Origin: WTJH01 sp049598145
GTDB lineage: Bacteria; Bacteroidota; Bacteroidia; Flavobacteriales; Flavobacteriaceae
DNA: 22,032 bases
Assembly: GCA_049598145.1 (NCBI GenBank)
Contig: JBMYNJ010000018.1
Location: 1 to 22,032, forward strand
Direction: 5' to 3'
Of the stretch, positions 1-6,814 are shown one piece after another; the stretch's first letter is position 1; the number at the start of each line of letters is the position of its first letter. The notes beneath the pieces are model-generated. The model saw only the letters and a list, made by a program, of their open reading frames with translations. It had not been told where the DNA came from and did no database searches. The translations under genes and the position numbers were made by a program.

Positions 1-620
1 CCCCTTTTTTTAATCAGGATTCCCTTGCGATCAAAGGAACGGCGAAAACCATCAATAACAATAGGAACTACAATAGGTTTATAGGTCTTAATCAAATGTG
101 CTGTTCCCCTCCGGATGGGTTTAAATGAACGGGTAGTCCCTTGTGGGAAGGTAATCACCCAGCCATCGTCTAAAGCTTTCCCAATGTTTGAGATATCACT
201 CATTTTCACCTGTCGATTCACCTCGGTTCCATCTGAACGCCAGGTGCGTTCAATGGAAACTGAACCTGCATAGGCCAAAATTCGAGGTAAAAGTCCGGCT
301 TTCATGGTTTCCTTAGCAGCAATAAAATAAATATTGAGTTTGGGCTTCCAAATGTAGCCGATGTTTTTAATGGAATCGATCCGACCTTTTAAACTGGCAT
401 TAAAGACATGAAACATGCCCACGACATCAGCAAAATAGGTTTGGTGATTGGACACAAACAACACCCTTGTTTCGGGCAACTGGGTAATTACTTCAGAACC
501 TTCAATCTTTAACTCATTAAAACCGTGATAACGCCGATGGGTTAAAAACCCCATATAGCGTATCAGCCATTTCTTAAGGATTAAATAATGTCCAAAGGGA
601 TTTTTCTGAAAAAAAAGCAT
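1..620 (-). CDS. PlsC-family 1-acylglycerol-phosphate/lysophospholipid acyltransferase (3' end cut by window)
   Basis: About 206 residues are visible, starting at the ATG complementary to 618-620; the C-terminus lies beyond base 1. The protein should transfer an acyl chain to a lyso-lipid at the inner face of the membrane, as PlsC does in phosphatidic acid synthesis. Motif I reads NHQTYFAD (residues 58-65), so His59 and Asp65 are separated by five residues rather than the usual four. Motif III reads FPQGTTRS (158-165) instead of FPEGTRS. A basic/hydrophobic segment near residues 10-25 may attach it to the membrane. It follows the NUDIX gene on the same strand after 29 bases and is probably cotranscribed. 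The family is clear; the substrate (lysophosphatidate or an amino-acid lipid) is not. From memory, these motif variants also occur in other flavobacterial homologues. Confidence 0.85.
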   Translation of the reverse strand, partial: MLFFQKNPFGHYLILKKWLIRYMGFLTHRRYHGFNELKIEGSEVITQLPETRVLFVSNHQTYFADVVGMFHVFNASLKGRIDSIKNIGYIWKPKLNIYFIAAKETMKAGLLPRILAYAGSVSIERTWRSDGTEVNRQVKMSDISNIGKALDDGWVITFPQGTTRSFKPIRRGTAHLIKTYKPIVVPIVIDGFRRSFDRKGILIKKR

Positions 621-649
621 AAATCAAATTCCGACCAAATATACGCATT

Positions 650-1291
650 CTAGCCAGCTAAACTCCGAAGAAGTTCACGAAGCTCGGCCAACATCATCGC
701 AGTCGCTCCCCAAACCAGATGCCCGCCTAGGTTAAATGCTGGAACAAATTGATTTTTCATGTATGAAGTCGTCATCGAAGTCTGGATTAAATTATTCGGG
801 TTTAAAAGGGATTCTATCGGGATGGAATAAATCTCAGCGACTTCACTGGGTTGGGGTTTTAAGTGAGGGGCTTGCTCCAGATATCCTAAAAAAGGATGGA
901 CTTGAAAATGACTTGGAGGAATATACAAATCGTGCAACCCTCGAATATAATGTACCGCCTCTGACTGAATATTCACCTCCTCTTCCGCTTCCCGGAGGGC
1001 GGTTTCCCAGTGGGAACGATCCAAAGCTTCCTGCTTGCCCCCGGGCAAAGCGTATTGTCCCCCGTGCGCATATTTACTGGCTTGTCTACGAATTAACACA
1101 AAGCGTGTTTGCCCTTTTTCATCTGGATAGAAACAACACAACACAGCTGCCTGTTTGGGTGGATCAGGGTTTTGTAGCGCCTGTGCAATCCAGCGGTCGC
1201 GTTGGGGTGGCATAGCCAATCGGTGAGCCAGAGGATTTGTAGGAAGGCTACTCAGCGGTTCGAGTTGTTGCTGAAAAAAATCAAATTCCAA
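650..1291 (-). CDS. NUDIX hydrolase, CoA pyrophosphatase (NudL/YeaB-like)
   Basis: A 213-residue protein with a central NUDIX fold, likely splitting coenzyme A or acyl-CoA into phosphopantetheine and 3',5'-ADP in the cytoplasm. The NUDIX box has its catalytic core REAEEEV at 100-106, after PGG at 83-85. The usual Gly after EEV is Asn (EEVNI), and the first Glu of the box is absent, as in NudL proteins. Just upstream, LIRRQASKYAHGGQ (66-79) resembles the CoA-specific motif of this subfamily. The length is close to the usual 190-220. The ATG at 1291 is the first credible start. The gene is divergent from the cyclophilin gene and 29 bases ahead of the acyltransferase gene. CoA as substrate is inferred from the family; other nucleotide diphosphates are possible. 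Confidence 0.88.
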   Translation of the reverse strand: MEFDFFQQQLEPLSSLPTNPLAHRLAMPPQRDRWIAQALQNPDPPKQAAVLCCFYPDEKGQTRFVLIRRQASKYAHGGQYALPGGKQEALDRSHWETALREAEEEVNIQSEAVHYIRGLHDLYIPPSHFQVHPFLGYLEQAPHLKPQPSEVAEIYSIPIESLLNPNNLIQTSMTTSYMKNQFVPAFNLGGHLVWGATAMMLAELRELLRSLAG

Positions 1292-1357
1292 GACATACAG
1301 TTTTGACGCTTAAAGATGCAAAAAACTATTTCCCTACTTTCGTATAAATCCAAAAAA

Positions 1358-2050
1358 ATGCGAACAGTATTCCTTTTATTAGTGCTATTTGGGGTGTCCA
1401 ATTGCCAAAATGCATCCCCAGAAAAAACGACCGTCTCAAAACAGCTCAAGAAGACTCCACAACAGTTCACCTCACCTCCCCAAAAAGAAAAAGACTCTTT
1501 TCCATATTTAGACGATAAAAATGCAATCCCTTTTCTATTTGAATATGAAAAATCCTTAAAGAACAATCAAGTGTTATTGGAAACTTCGTTTGGAAACATT
1601 ACTATCGAATTTTTTGAAGATACCCCATACCACCGGGCCAATTTTTTGTATTTAACTCAGCGGGGATACTTTAATGGGACAACCTTTCATCGAGTAGTCC
1701 CCGGATTTATTATTCAAGGCGGAAACTCAGACTCCCCTAAAACCGCACGGAAACGCAGAAAAATTGGTCGTTACTTGCTTCCCAACGATTTGCGAAATAA
1801 CCATAAACATCATCGCGGAGTAGTCTCTATGCCAAGTAGTGCAATTGATAATCCCTACAAATTGGCTTCACCTTATGAATTTTTTATTGTGCAACAGGCC
1901 GGTGGTGCTTATCATCTGGATGGGAACTACACCCCATTCGGTCAAGTGGTCGATGGTATGGACGTTGTAGACGCCATCAATGCCCAGCCCGTTGATAAGC
2001 GGGAGTCCCCTCTTCAAAATATTTTTATAAAGGCCAAAGTGCTGGAATAG
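1358..2050 (+). CDS. Cyclophilin-type peptidyl-prolyl cis-trans isomerase, lipoprotein
   Basis: This enzyme catalyses cis-trans isomerisation of X-Pro bonds and is probably anchored in the cell envelope. From the ATG at 1358 the protein is 230 residues: a lipoprotein signal MRTVFLLLVLFGVSNC (lipid-acceptor Cys16), a low-complexity linker (17-65), then a cyclophilin domain. The core motif FHRVVPGFIIQGG (110-122) contains catalytic Arg112 and Gln120. Later signatures are SMPSSAIDNP (157-166) and FFIVQQAGG (175-183). An in-frame ATG at 1316 would add 14 residues before the signal peptide. I prefer 1358 because it gives a normal n-region, but neither start has a Shine-Dalgarno site. It is transcribed away from the NUDIX gene. 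Function is sure; the client proteins are unknown. Confidence 0.9.
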   Translation: MRTVFLLLVLFGVSNCQNASPEKTTVSKQLKKTPQQFTSPPQKEKDSFPYLDDKNAIPFLFEYEKSLKNNQVLLETSFGNITIEFFEDTPYHRANFLYLTQRGYFNGTTFHRVVPGFIIQGGNSDSPKTARKRRKIGRYLLPNDLRNNHKHHRGVVSMPSSAIDNPYKLASPYEFFIVQQAGGAYHLDGNYTPFGQVVDGMDVVDAINAQPVDKRESPLQNIFIKAKVLE

Positions 2051-2057
2051 ATAATAG

Positions 2058-2110
2058 TTATAATAAACTCAAAAACACGGTGATTTATAGCTGAAATATT
2101 GTTATTATAA
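2058..2110. repeat. 9-bp inverted repeat upstream of oxyR (possible operator)
   Basis: TTATAATAA (2058-2066) and its exact reverse complement TTATTATAA (2102-2110) lie 35 bases apart. The right arm falls in the spacer of the oxyR promoter. Two ATAGnTnnnA half-sites (2054-2063 and 2087-2096) overlap the region, 33 bases apart, and resemble halves of the E. coli OxyR consensus. The region is very AT-rich, so chance is a real alternative. Confidence 0.35.
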
Positions 2111-2129
2111 GTTTTAATTATTATTTTTG
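2098..2129 (+). promoter_or_regulatory. oxyR promoter, Bacteroidota type
   Basis: A -33 element ATTG (2098-2101), a 20-base spacer and a perfect -7 element TATTTTTG (2122-2129, TAnnTTTG). Transcription would start near 2135, about 10 bases before the oxyR ATG at 2146, so the leader is very short. Confidence 0.65.
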
Positions 2130-2145
2130 AATAAAAAATAAGAAA

Positions 2146-3084
2146 ATGACAATAACACAGTTGGAGTATCTAATTGCTGTGGCGGATTCGGGTAATTTTA
2201 CCATGGCCGCCGAAAAATCCTTTGTTACCCAGCCGACCCTGAGTATGCAAATGCAGAAGCTGGAAGAAGAACTAAAAGTTCAAATCTTCAACCGCAAAAC
2301 TAAACCCATCGGCCTGACAGTTGTAGGGTATAAAATCGTGGAGCAAGCCCGTAAAATATTAGAGGAAACCCAACGCATGCAAGACGTAATCGATCAGGAA
2401 AAAGGACTGGTCGGTGGACGTTTTCGCTTGGGTATTATTCCCACCATCATGCCCACGCTACTTCCGCTGTTTATGGCCAGTTTTTTAAAAAACCATCCCC
2501 ATGTGATTCTCGAGATTGAGGAACTTACCACTGAGAATATCATTCAAGCAATCAGGCAAGGTAAGTTAGATGCTGGGATCGCAGCAACCCCTCTGAAACA
2601 AGAGCAGATTATCGAACGGATCTTATATTACGAACCTTTTGTGGGCTACATCCCCCCCAGCCACTCCCTTAGCCGGGTAGACACTTTAGAAACCGAAGAC
2701 CTGCAGACCAATGAAATTCTGGTGCTTGAAGATGGGCATTGCTTTAGAAACCAATCCCTCAATCTTTGTTCTCTTGAACAACAACAGAAAAGCAACACTT
2801 TTGACTTAAAAAGCGGCAGTTTTGAAACTTTAATCCGTTTAGCTGACGAAGGTCTAGGGATGACCCTACTCCCCTATTTACATACCCTTTCTTTGTCTAA
2901 AGAGCGCCAAAAAAACTTAAAATCATTTCAAAAACCCTCTCCTGCACGAGCGGTCAGCCTGATTTATTCTAAAAGTGAAATTAAACTGCCAGTGATTGAA
3001 GCACTTCACAAATCCATTAGTGGAATTATTCAGGGAGCCATAAAATTTGAAGATTATCAAGTCATTGCTCCGGTTAGAGCATAA
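2146..3084 (+). CDS. oxyR: OxyR, LysR-family peroxide-responsive regulator
   Basis: A 312-residue LysR-type activator that senses hydrogen peroxide through a reversible disulfide and switches on oxidative-stress genes. The N-terminal winged helix-turn-helix (about 1-60) includes KSFVTQPTLSMQMQKLEEEL (24-43), which is nearly identical in known OxyR proteins. The substrate-type domain spans about 90-300. The redox motif HCFRNQSLNLC places Cys199 and Cys208 nine apart, at the same residue numbers as E. coli OxyR. A consensus promoter lies just upstream, with an inverted repeat that could serve autoregulation. The stop is 2 bases from the stop of a small opposite gene. No catalase, Dps or AhpC gene lies in the window. 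Identity is strongly supported by the cysteine pair. Confidence 0.94.
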   Translation: MTITQLEYLIAVADSGNFTMAAEKSFVTQPTLSMQMQKLEEELKVQIFNRKTKPIGLTVVGYKIVEQARKILEETQRMQDVIDQEKGLVGGRFRLGIIPTIMPTLLPLFMASFLKNHPHVILEIEELTTENIIQAIRQGKLDAGIAATPLKQEQIIERILYYEPFVGYIPPSHSLSRVDTLETEDLQTNEILVLEDGHCFRNQSLNLCSLEQQQKSNTFDLKSGSFETLIRLADEGLGMTLLPYLHTLSLSKERQKNLKSFQKPSPARAVSLIYSKSEIKLPVIEALHKSISGIIQGAIKFEDYQVIAPVRA

Positions 3085-3086
3085 AA

Positions 3087-3272
3087 CTAAACCTCGAAAG
3101 ATAATTTCTTTTTCTGACTGTAGTAGGCATACGCCCAACGTTCCAAACGTTCCGAGTCTAATGGGTCGAGCTGTTTACAGGCTTTTCGTAACTCCTTAAA
3201 GAATAAATAACGACTAAAGCTCACCCGCCGCAATACGGTCTTCGAATAGAAAAATAAATCTTTGCTCCTCAT
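3087..3272 (-). CDS. Small uncharacterised basic protein (61 aa)
   Basis: I cannot assign a function. From the ATG at 3272 the product is 61 residues, rich in Lys/Arg and aromatics, with no signal peptide or membrane helix. Its core reads FFYSKTVLRRVSFSRYLFFKELRKA, split as FFYSKTVLRRVSF (7-19) and LFFKELRKA (23-31), followed by a helical Asp/Glu/Arg-rich half. This pattern recalls short conserved proteins that I remember from other flavobacteria, which is why I keep it. An in-frame ATG at 3308 would add 12 residues. It converges with oxyR, with 2 bases between the stops, and no clear promoter is visible. It could be a spurious frame. Confidence 0.5.
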   Translation of the reverse strand: MRSKDLFFYSKTVLRRVSFSRYLFFKELRKACKQLDPLDSERLERWAYAYYSQKKKLSFEV

Positions 3273-3356
3273 TGGTTTCTTGTTTAAGTAATCACAAAAT
3301 AGAAACAACCCTTTGGAATCCGTGTTGTAGAAATGTTAAAAAAAAAAATAGTATTA

Positions 3357-3406
3357 TGCATTACAAAGTACCAGTTTTTATTTATATGTTTGCATTAAAT
3401 AGTACT
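3357..3406. repeat. Direct repeat flanking the padR promoter (putative operator pair)
   Basis: TGCATTACAAAGTACC (3357-3372) and TGCATTAAATAGTACT (3391-3406) agree at 13 of 16 positions and are offset by 34 bases, about three helical turns. The first covers the expected -33 position; the second begins within the -7 box and covers the start site. A shorter AATAGTA copy is at 3347-3353, matching 3398-3404. This layout fits repression by the PadR protein encoded next; binding is inferred, not shown. Confidence 0.5.
3385..3392 (+). promoter_or_regulatory. -7 element of the padR-pspC promoter
   Basis: TATGTTTG matches TAnnTTTG exactly and lies 19 bases before the padR ATG. No good TTTG is found 19-21 bases upstream (the sequence there is TTAC), so the -33 part is weak. 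The box sits between the two copies of the direct repeat. Confidence 0.55.
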
Positions 3407-3411
3407 CGACT

Positions 3412-3735
3412 ATGAATATAGAAAACACCAAAGCTCAAATGCGTAAAGGCATATTAGAACTCTGTATTTTGGCCATCATCCATAAAGAAGACCAGTATGC
3501 CTCAGAAATTTTAAACGCGCTAAAGTCTTCTGAACTCATCGTAGTCGAAGGCACTATTTACCCCCTGCTGACCCGTCTTAAAAACGAGGCTCTACTCGAA
3601 TATCGCTGGGAGGAGTCATCTTCCGGGCCTCCCCGAAAATACTACAGTATCACACCGGAAGGAGAAACCTTTTTAAAGCAATTAAATAAAGCTTGGGAAA
3701 CCCTTCACCAAGCGGTACAAAAAATCACCCAATAA
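3412..3735 (+). CDS. PadR-family transcriptional regulator
   Basis: A 107-residue winged helix-turn-helix repressor of the short PadR class. The family signature is plain: GILELCILAII (13-23), EGTIYPLLTRLKNEALL (46-62) as recognition and wing helices, and SGPPRKYYSITPEG (71-84) as the wing. The C-terminal helix (about 85-105) should form the dimer. It sits 10 bases before the PspC-domain gene, a pairing common in Bacteroidota, so it probably controls this two-gene operon. The direct repeat over its promoter suggests autorepression. The inducer is unknown. The first codons MNIENTKAQMRKG look right for the family, so the ATG at 3412 is a secure start. Confidence 0.93.
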   Translation: MNIENTKAQMRKGILELCILAIIHKEDQYASEILNALKSSELIVVEGTIYPLLTRLKNEALLEYRWEESSSGPPRKYYSITPEGETFLKQLNKAWETLHQAVQKITQ

Positions 3736-3745
3736 GACCCGAACT

Positions 3746-5365
3746 ATGAATAAAACAGTAAACGTCAATCTCGCCGGTCGCTTTTTTCACATCGACGAAA
3801 ATGCCTACCGAATTTTAGAAACCTATCTTAAAAAACTCAAAAAAGCTTTTGAACAAACCCAAGGGGCCTCTGAAATCATAGAGGATATAGAAGCCCGTAT
3901 GGCCGAACTTTTTGAAGAACGCAAAACCCATCCCCAAGACGTGATCGGCGAAAAAGACGTTGCCGCCGTCATTGAGATTCTTGGAGAACCTGCTGATTTT
4001 CAAGACGAGGCCGAAAGTGCTGAAAATCAAACCACTCCTAAAAAGAAACTCTTTCGCGATCCCGACGATCGCTATATTGGGGGAGTTGCTGCCGGTTTAG
4101 GTCACTTTTTTGGCTTTGAAACCTTTTGGATTCGACTGATCTGGCTCCTACTGATCTTGTTTTCCGGAGGAACCTTTTTAGTTCTTTATTTGATCTTTTG
4201 GATTTTGCTCCCCAGCGCAAAAACCACGGCTGAAAAACTTCAAATGAAGGGAGAGCCCGTCAATATTTCGACCATTGAAAAAAAAATTCGGGAGGAATTT
4301 GAGGAGGTTACCCAAAAAGTAAAAGATGTGGACTTTAAAAAAGGAACTGAAGACCTAAAAAAAAAATCAAAGTCCGCAGTAGATGGTTTTGGAAACGCAC
4401 TTAAGGGACTCTTAAAATTTGTTGGTTTTTTCCTTGGAGTGATTTTGATCCTCATCAGCATTAATATGCTTTTGGGACTGCTCATCGGCGGAACCGGAAT
4501 TCTACTATTGGGTTGGACTTTCGGGCCGTTTCTGATGCTGCAGTCCTTTTTATCGACTTTCATCCCCATTTGGGGCCTGGTTCTTTTTGCCTTTATTATT
4601 GCCCTTATCCCTGCCCTTTTCCTTTTGGGAGTAGGGTTTAAACTGCTCCGCCCTCAGAAATCTATCTTTAGCCCTTTGTTTATTTGGATAGGCGTTTTCA
4701 TATGGTTTGCCAGTGTAGTCGTTTTGGCAGGGGTGGGCTTTCACCAAATTCGAGTCAATCGAGTACAAACCAGTTACACCCAAAAAAGTCCGGTGTTACT
4801 TCAGTCCACAGACACTTTGCAACTGCGCATACAAGATATCCAAAGTTCTTATGAACGTATCGTGGATTGGGGGAATCCATTGGAGGTTTATACGAATGAG
4901 GTGGGCGAAAACTTTTTTCTATCCGACGATTGGCGACTGGTTATCCAGCCGGATTTAAATCAAAAATCAGGTTTAGAGCTGCAATTTCGAGCCCGTGGAA
5001 AAAACCGAAATCAAGCCCAAATCCATGCCAAAGAAATTATTTTTGAACCTGTAATCACCAACCAAAGCATTGCCTTTCCAAGTCATTGGATTCGCAAACA
5101 AGCCGCTAAATATCACGATCGGGATTTACGATCCTATTTAATCCTGCCTGTGGGACAATTGCTCTATATTCATCCCAATATGGCTACATATATGAGTTGG
5201 GAAACCCCGAATCATGAAAGCTTCAGTCGCAAAGAATTGGCGGGACATCTCTGGAAAATGGAAATCGATGGGTTGAGGTGTATGGATTGTATCGCAGAAG
5301 CCACCACCCGGGAACTTTATTACCACAACTCCAAGAGTGGAACCGAAATACATATTCGGAAATAA
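3746..5365 (+). CDS. PspC-domain multi-pass membrane protein
   Basis: A 539-residue inner-membrane protein of the Bacteroidota PspC type, probably a membrane-stress or signalling component; its exact role is unknown. Residues 1-85 form a soluble helical domain (MNKTVNVNLAGRFFHIDE at the start, EIIEDIEARMAELF at 43-56). The PspC domain covers about 100-156, with DDRYIGGVAAGLGHFFG (107-123) and a pair of membrane segments (128-155). An acidic/basic amphipathic stretch (176-215) is followed by three or four further hydrophobic segments (222-258, 273-297, 310-332). The remaining 200 residues look extracytoplasmic and mostly beta. It lies 10 bases after padR. A separate downstream GIN/DUF2807 adhesin-like gene, often seen after this pair, is absent; tRNA genes follow instead. 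Confidence 0.88.
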   Translation: MNKTVNVNLAGRFFHIDENAYRILETYLKKLKKAFEQTQGASEIIEDIEARMAELFEERKTHPQDVIGEKDVAAVIEILGEPADFQDEAESAENQTTPKKKLFRDPDDRYIGGVAAGLGHFFGFETFWIRLIWLLLILFSGGTFLVLYLIFWILLPSAKTTAEKLQMKGEPVNISTIEKKIREEFEEVTQKVKDVDFKKGTEDLKKKSKSAVDGFGNALKGLLKFVGFFLGVILILISINMLLGLLIGGTGILLLGWTFGPFLMLQSFLSTFIPIWGLVLFAFIIALIPALFLLGVGFKLLRPQKSIFSPLFIWIGVFIWFASVVVLAGVGFHQIRVNRVQTSYTQKSPVLLQSTDTLQLRIQDIQSSYERIVDWGNPLEVYTNEVGENFFLSDDWRLVIQPDLNQKSGLELQFRARGKNRNQAQIHAKEIIFEPVITNQSIAFPSHWIRKQAAKYHDRDLRSYLILPVGQLLYIHPNMATYMSWETPNHESFSRKELAGHLWKMEIDGLRCMDCIAEATTRELYYHNSKSGTEIHIRK

Positions 5366-5390
5366 ACCCAGCAAAGAAAACCTATTTTCT

Positions 5391-5422
5391 TTTGTGCTTA
5401 AGGGAAGCATAATGTATATTTG
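5391..5422 (+). promoter_or_regulatory. Promoter of the tRNA-Pro pair
   Basis: TTTG (5391-5394), a 20-base spacer and TATATTTG (5415-5422) form an ideal Bacteroidota sigma-A promoter. The predicted start, near 5428, is about five bases before the first tRNA, leaving a very short leader. It begins 26 bases after the pspC stop. Confidence 0.8.
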
Positions 5423-5432
5423 CGCACCTTTT

Positions 5433-5507
5433 CGGGGTGTAGCGTAGCCCGGTTATCGCGCCTGCTTTGGGAGCAGGAGGTCGCAGGTTCGAATCCTGCC
5501 ACCCCGA
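5433..5507 (+). tRNA. tRNA-Pro (anticodon TGG)
   Basis: The acceptor stem CGGGGTG (5433-5439) pairs with CACCCCG (5500-5506), with discriminator A5507. The anticodon stem CCTGC/GCAGG encloses the loop TTTGGGA with TGG at 5468-5470. The T arm is GCAGG-TTCGAAT-CCTGC. C1-G72 with A73 is the usual tRNA-Pro identity. The 3' CCA is not encoded. Through U34 this tRNA should read CCA and CCG, and possibly all proline codons. Confidence 0.95.
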
Positions 5508-5524
5508 CTTACTGAAAAGACCTT

Positions 5525-5598
5525 CGGGATGTGGCGCAGCCTGGTAGCGCACACGCATGGGGTGCGTGGGGTCGCAGGTTCAAATCCTGTCATCCCGA
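5525..5598 (+). tRNA. tRNA-Pro (anticodon GGG)
   Basis: The acceptor CGGGATG (5525-5531) pairs with CATCCCG (5591-5597), with discriminator A5598. The D stem is GCGC/GCGC. The anticodon stem CACGC/GCGTG holds the loop ATGGGGT with GGG at 5559-5561. The T arm is GCAGG-TTCAAAT-CCTGT, which has one G-T pair. C1-G72 and G37 fit tRNA-Pro. CCA is not encoded. It lies 17 bases after the TGG isoacceptor and shares its promoter and terminator. Confidence 0.94.
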
Positions 5599-5621
5599 CT
5601 ACTTTTTAAATCGTGCTTTGC

Positions 5622-5646
5622 AGCCTTTCATATGAAAGGCTTTTTA
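5622..5646 (+). terminator. Intrinsic terminator after the tRNA pair
   Basis: The perfect 20-base palindrome AGCCTTTCATATGAAAGGCT (5622-5641) folds into an 8-bp stem with an ATAT loop and is followed by TTTTAA. It should end the tRNA transcript and separate it from the sugar dehydrogenase gene. The left side is less U-rich on the other strand, so it is mainly directional. Confidence 0.85.
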
Positions 5647-5689
5647 ATTGGTAGAATTTATTGCTAATTTGAGTGCTTAAAATGCTTCC

Positions 5690-6814
5690 ATGAAAATTTT
5701 TCAACCTACATTACGCCTATACTTTATAGTATCCTGTTTCAGTTGTGCACAACAAAACACCCCTCCTATACAAACTCCTTCTAAACAGCATTATAGTCTT
5801 GAGTTAGTAGCAGCAGACCCAGGAATATTATGGGGGATGGCCTTTATTTCAGAAACTGAAATATTAGCGACCGAAAAAGGAGGAATATTATATTACTTCA
5901 ATCAGGGAATTAAACAGAAAATTAAGGGAGTCCCAGAGGTATATGTCCGGGGTCAAGGCGGACTCCTCGATGTCGCCTTAGACCCCGAGTATAATAAAAA
6001 TCATGTGATTTATCTTACGCTGGCCTCATCGCAAGGAGAGGATTCAGGGGGAAACACTGCGCTTTATCGAGCAACACTCGTCGAAAATAAGCGCCTCGAA
6101 AAAGTAGCACTACTCTACAAAGCCACCCCCAACAGCAGAAAAGGACAGCATTGGGGGTCGCGAATCGTCTTTGATAGGCTGGGGCACCTTTATTTTGGCA
6201 TAGGCGATCGGGGCAATCGCGAAGTGAATCCCCAAGACCTCAGTAGAGATGGTGGAAAAATCTACCGGTTGAACTTAGATGGCTCTATTCCTGAGGATAA
6301 CCCCTTTACCCATAAATCAGGAGCAAAATCCGCCATATTTTCTTACGGGCATCGAAATCCACAAGGCATGGCTACCCATCCCCAAACCGGGGAGATTTGG
6401 GTAAACGAACACGGCCCTCGAGGGGGAGATGAAATTAATCGGATCGCAGCCGGAAAAAACTACGGCTGGCCCATAATTACCTACGGAATCAATTACAGCG
6501 GGACACCCATAAGTATGAAAACCGAACAAGAGGGCATGGAACAACCTTTTTATTATTGGGTCCCCTCCATTGCTCCCAGCGGTTTTGCGATTTTAAACTC
6601 GAACAAGTATCCGGATTGGCAAGGCGATTTTTTTGTGGGTTCTTTAAAATTCGAATACCTGGAACGCTTAATCATTAAAAATAATCGAGTGGTGGGTCGT
6701 GAAAAGATTGCCCCCGGTGTGGGGCGCGTCCGAAACGTTCAACAGAGTCCAGAGGGTTATCTATACCTTTCTGTAGAAGGTCAGGGGATATATAAAATTG
6801 TGCCCGATTCATGA
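5690..6814 (+). CDS. PQQ-dependent aldose sugar dehydrogenase (Asd/YliI-like), lipoprotein
   Basis: A 374-residue beta-propeller of the soluble glucose/aldose dehydrogenase family, oxidising sugars outside the cytoplasm with pyrroloquinoline quinone. The short signal ends in IVSC (Cys16), a lipoprotein site; Cys19 is an alternative. Key family motifs are GQHWGSRIVFD (152-162), whose His154 is the presumed catalytic base, GIGDRGNR (170-177), FSYGHRNPQGMA (217-228) and NEHGPRGGDEIN (239-250), close to E. coli YliI. The stop overlaps the start of a cytochrome c gene (ATGA), so electrons probably pass from PQQ to that haem. No pqq synthesis genes are present here, and many flavobacteria must import PQQ. 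The exact sugar is unknown. The upstream start region has only a poor promoter match. Confidence 0.9.
   Translation: MKIFQPTLRLYFIVSCFSCAQQNTPPIQTPSKQHYSLELVAADPGILWGMAFISETEILATEKGGILYYFNQGIKQKIKGVPEVYVRGQGGLLDVALDPEYNKNHVIYLTLASSQGEDSGGNTALYRATLVENKRLEKVALLYKATPNSRKGQHWGSRIVFDRLGHLYFGIGDRGNREVNPQDLSRDGGKIYRLNLDGSIPEDNPFTHKSGAKSAIFSYGHRNPQGMATHPQTGEIWVNEHGPRGGDEINRIAAGKNYGWPIITYGINYSGTPISMKTEQEGMEQPFYYWVPSIAPSGFAILNSNKYPDWQGDFFVGSLKFEYLERLIIKNNRVVGREKIAPGVGRVRNVQQSPEGYLYLSVEGQGIYKIVPDS

Noticed and set aside
736..1215. A 159-codon plus-strand frame opposite the NUDIX gene
   Set aside because: It lies wholly antisense to a gene with a recognisable NUDIX box; its translation shows no domain and has the composition of a shadow frame.
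3338..3348. An 11-base poly-A run before padR, as a possible phase-variable tract
   Set aside because: It is not in a coding frame and lies well upstream of the promoter; in AT-rich intergenic DNA such runs are common.
4240..4783. Minus-strand frames within the PspC-domain gene
   Set aside because: They are antisense to a clear membrane protein, rich in Lys, Arg and Pro, and lack recognisable features.
5665..5671. TAATTTG as a -7 box for the sugar dehydrogenase gene
   Set aside because: It lacks one spacer base of TAnnTTTG, and no TTTG or TTG lies 19-21 bases upstream.
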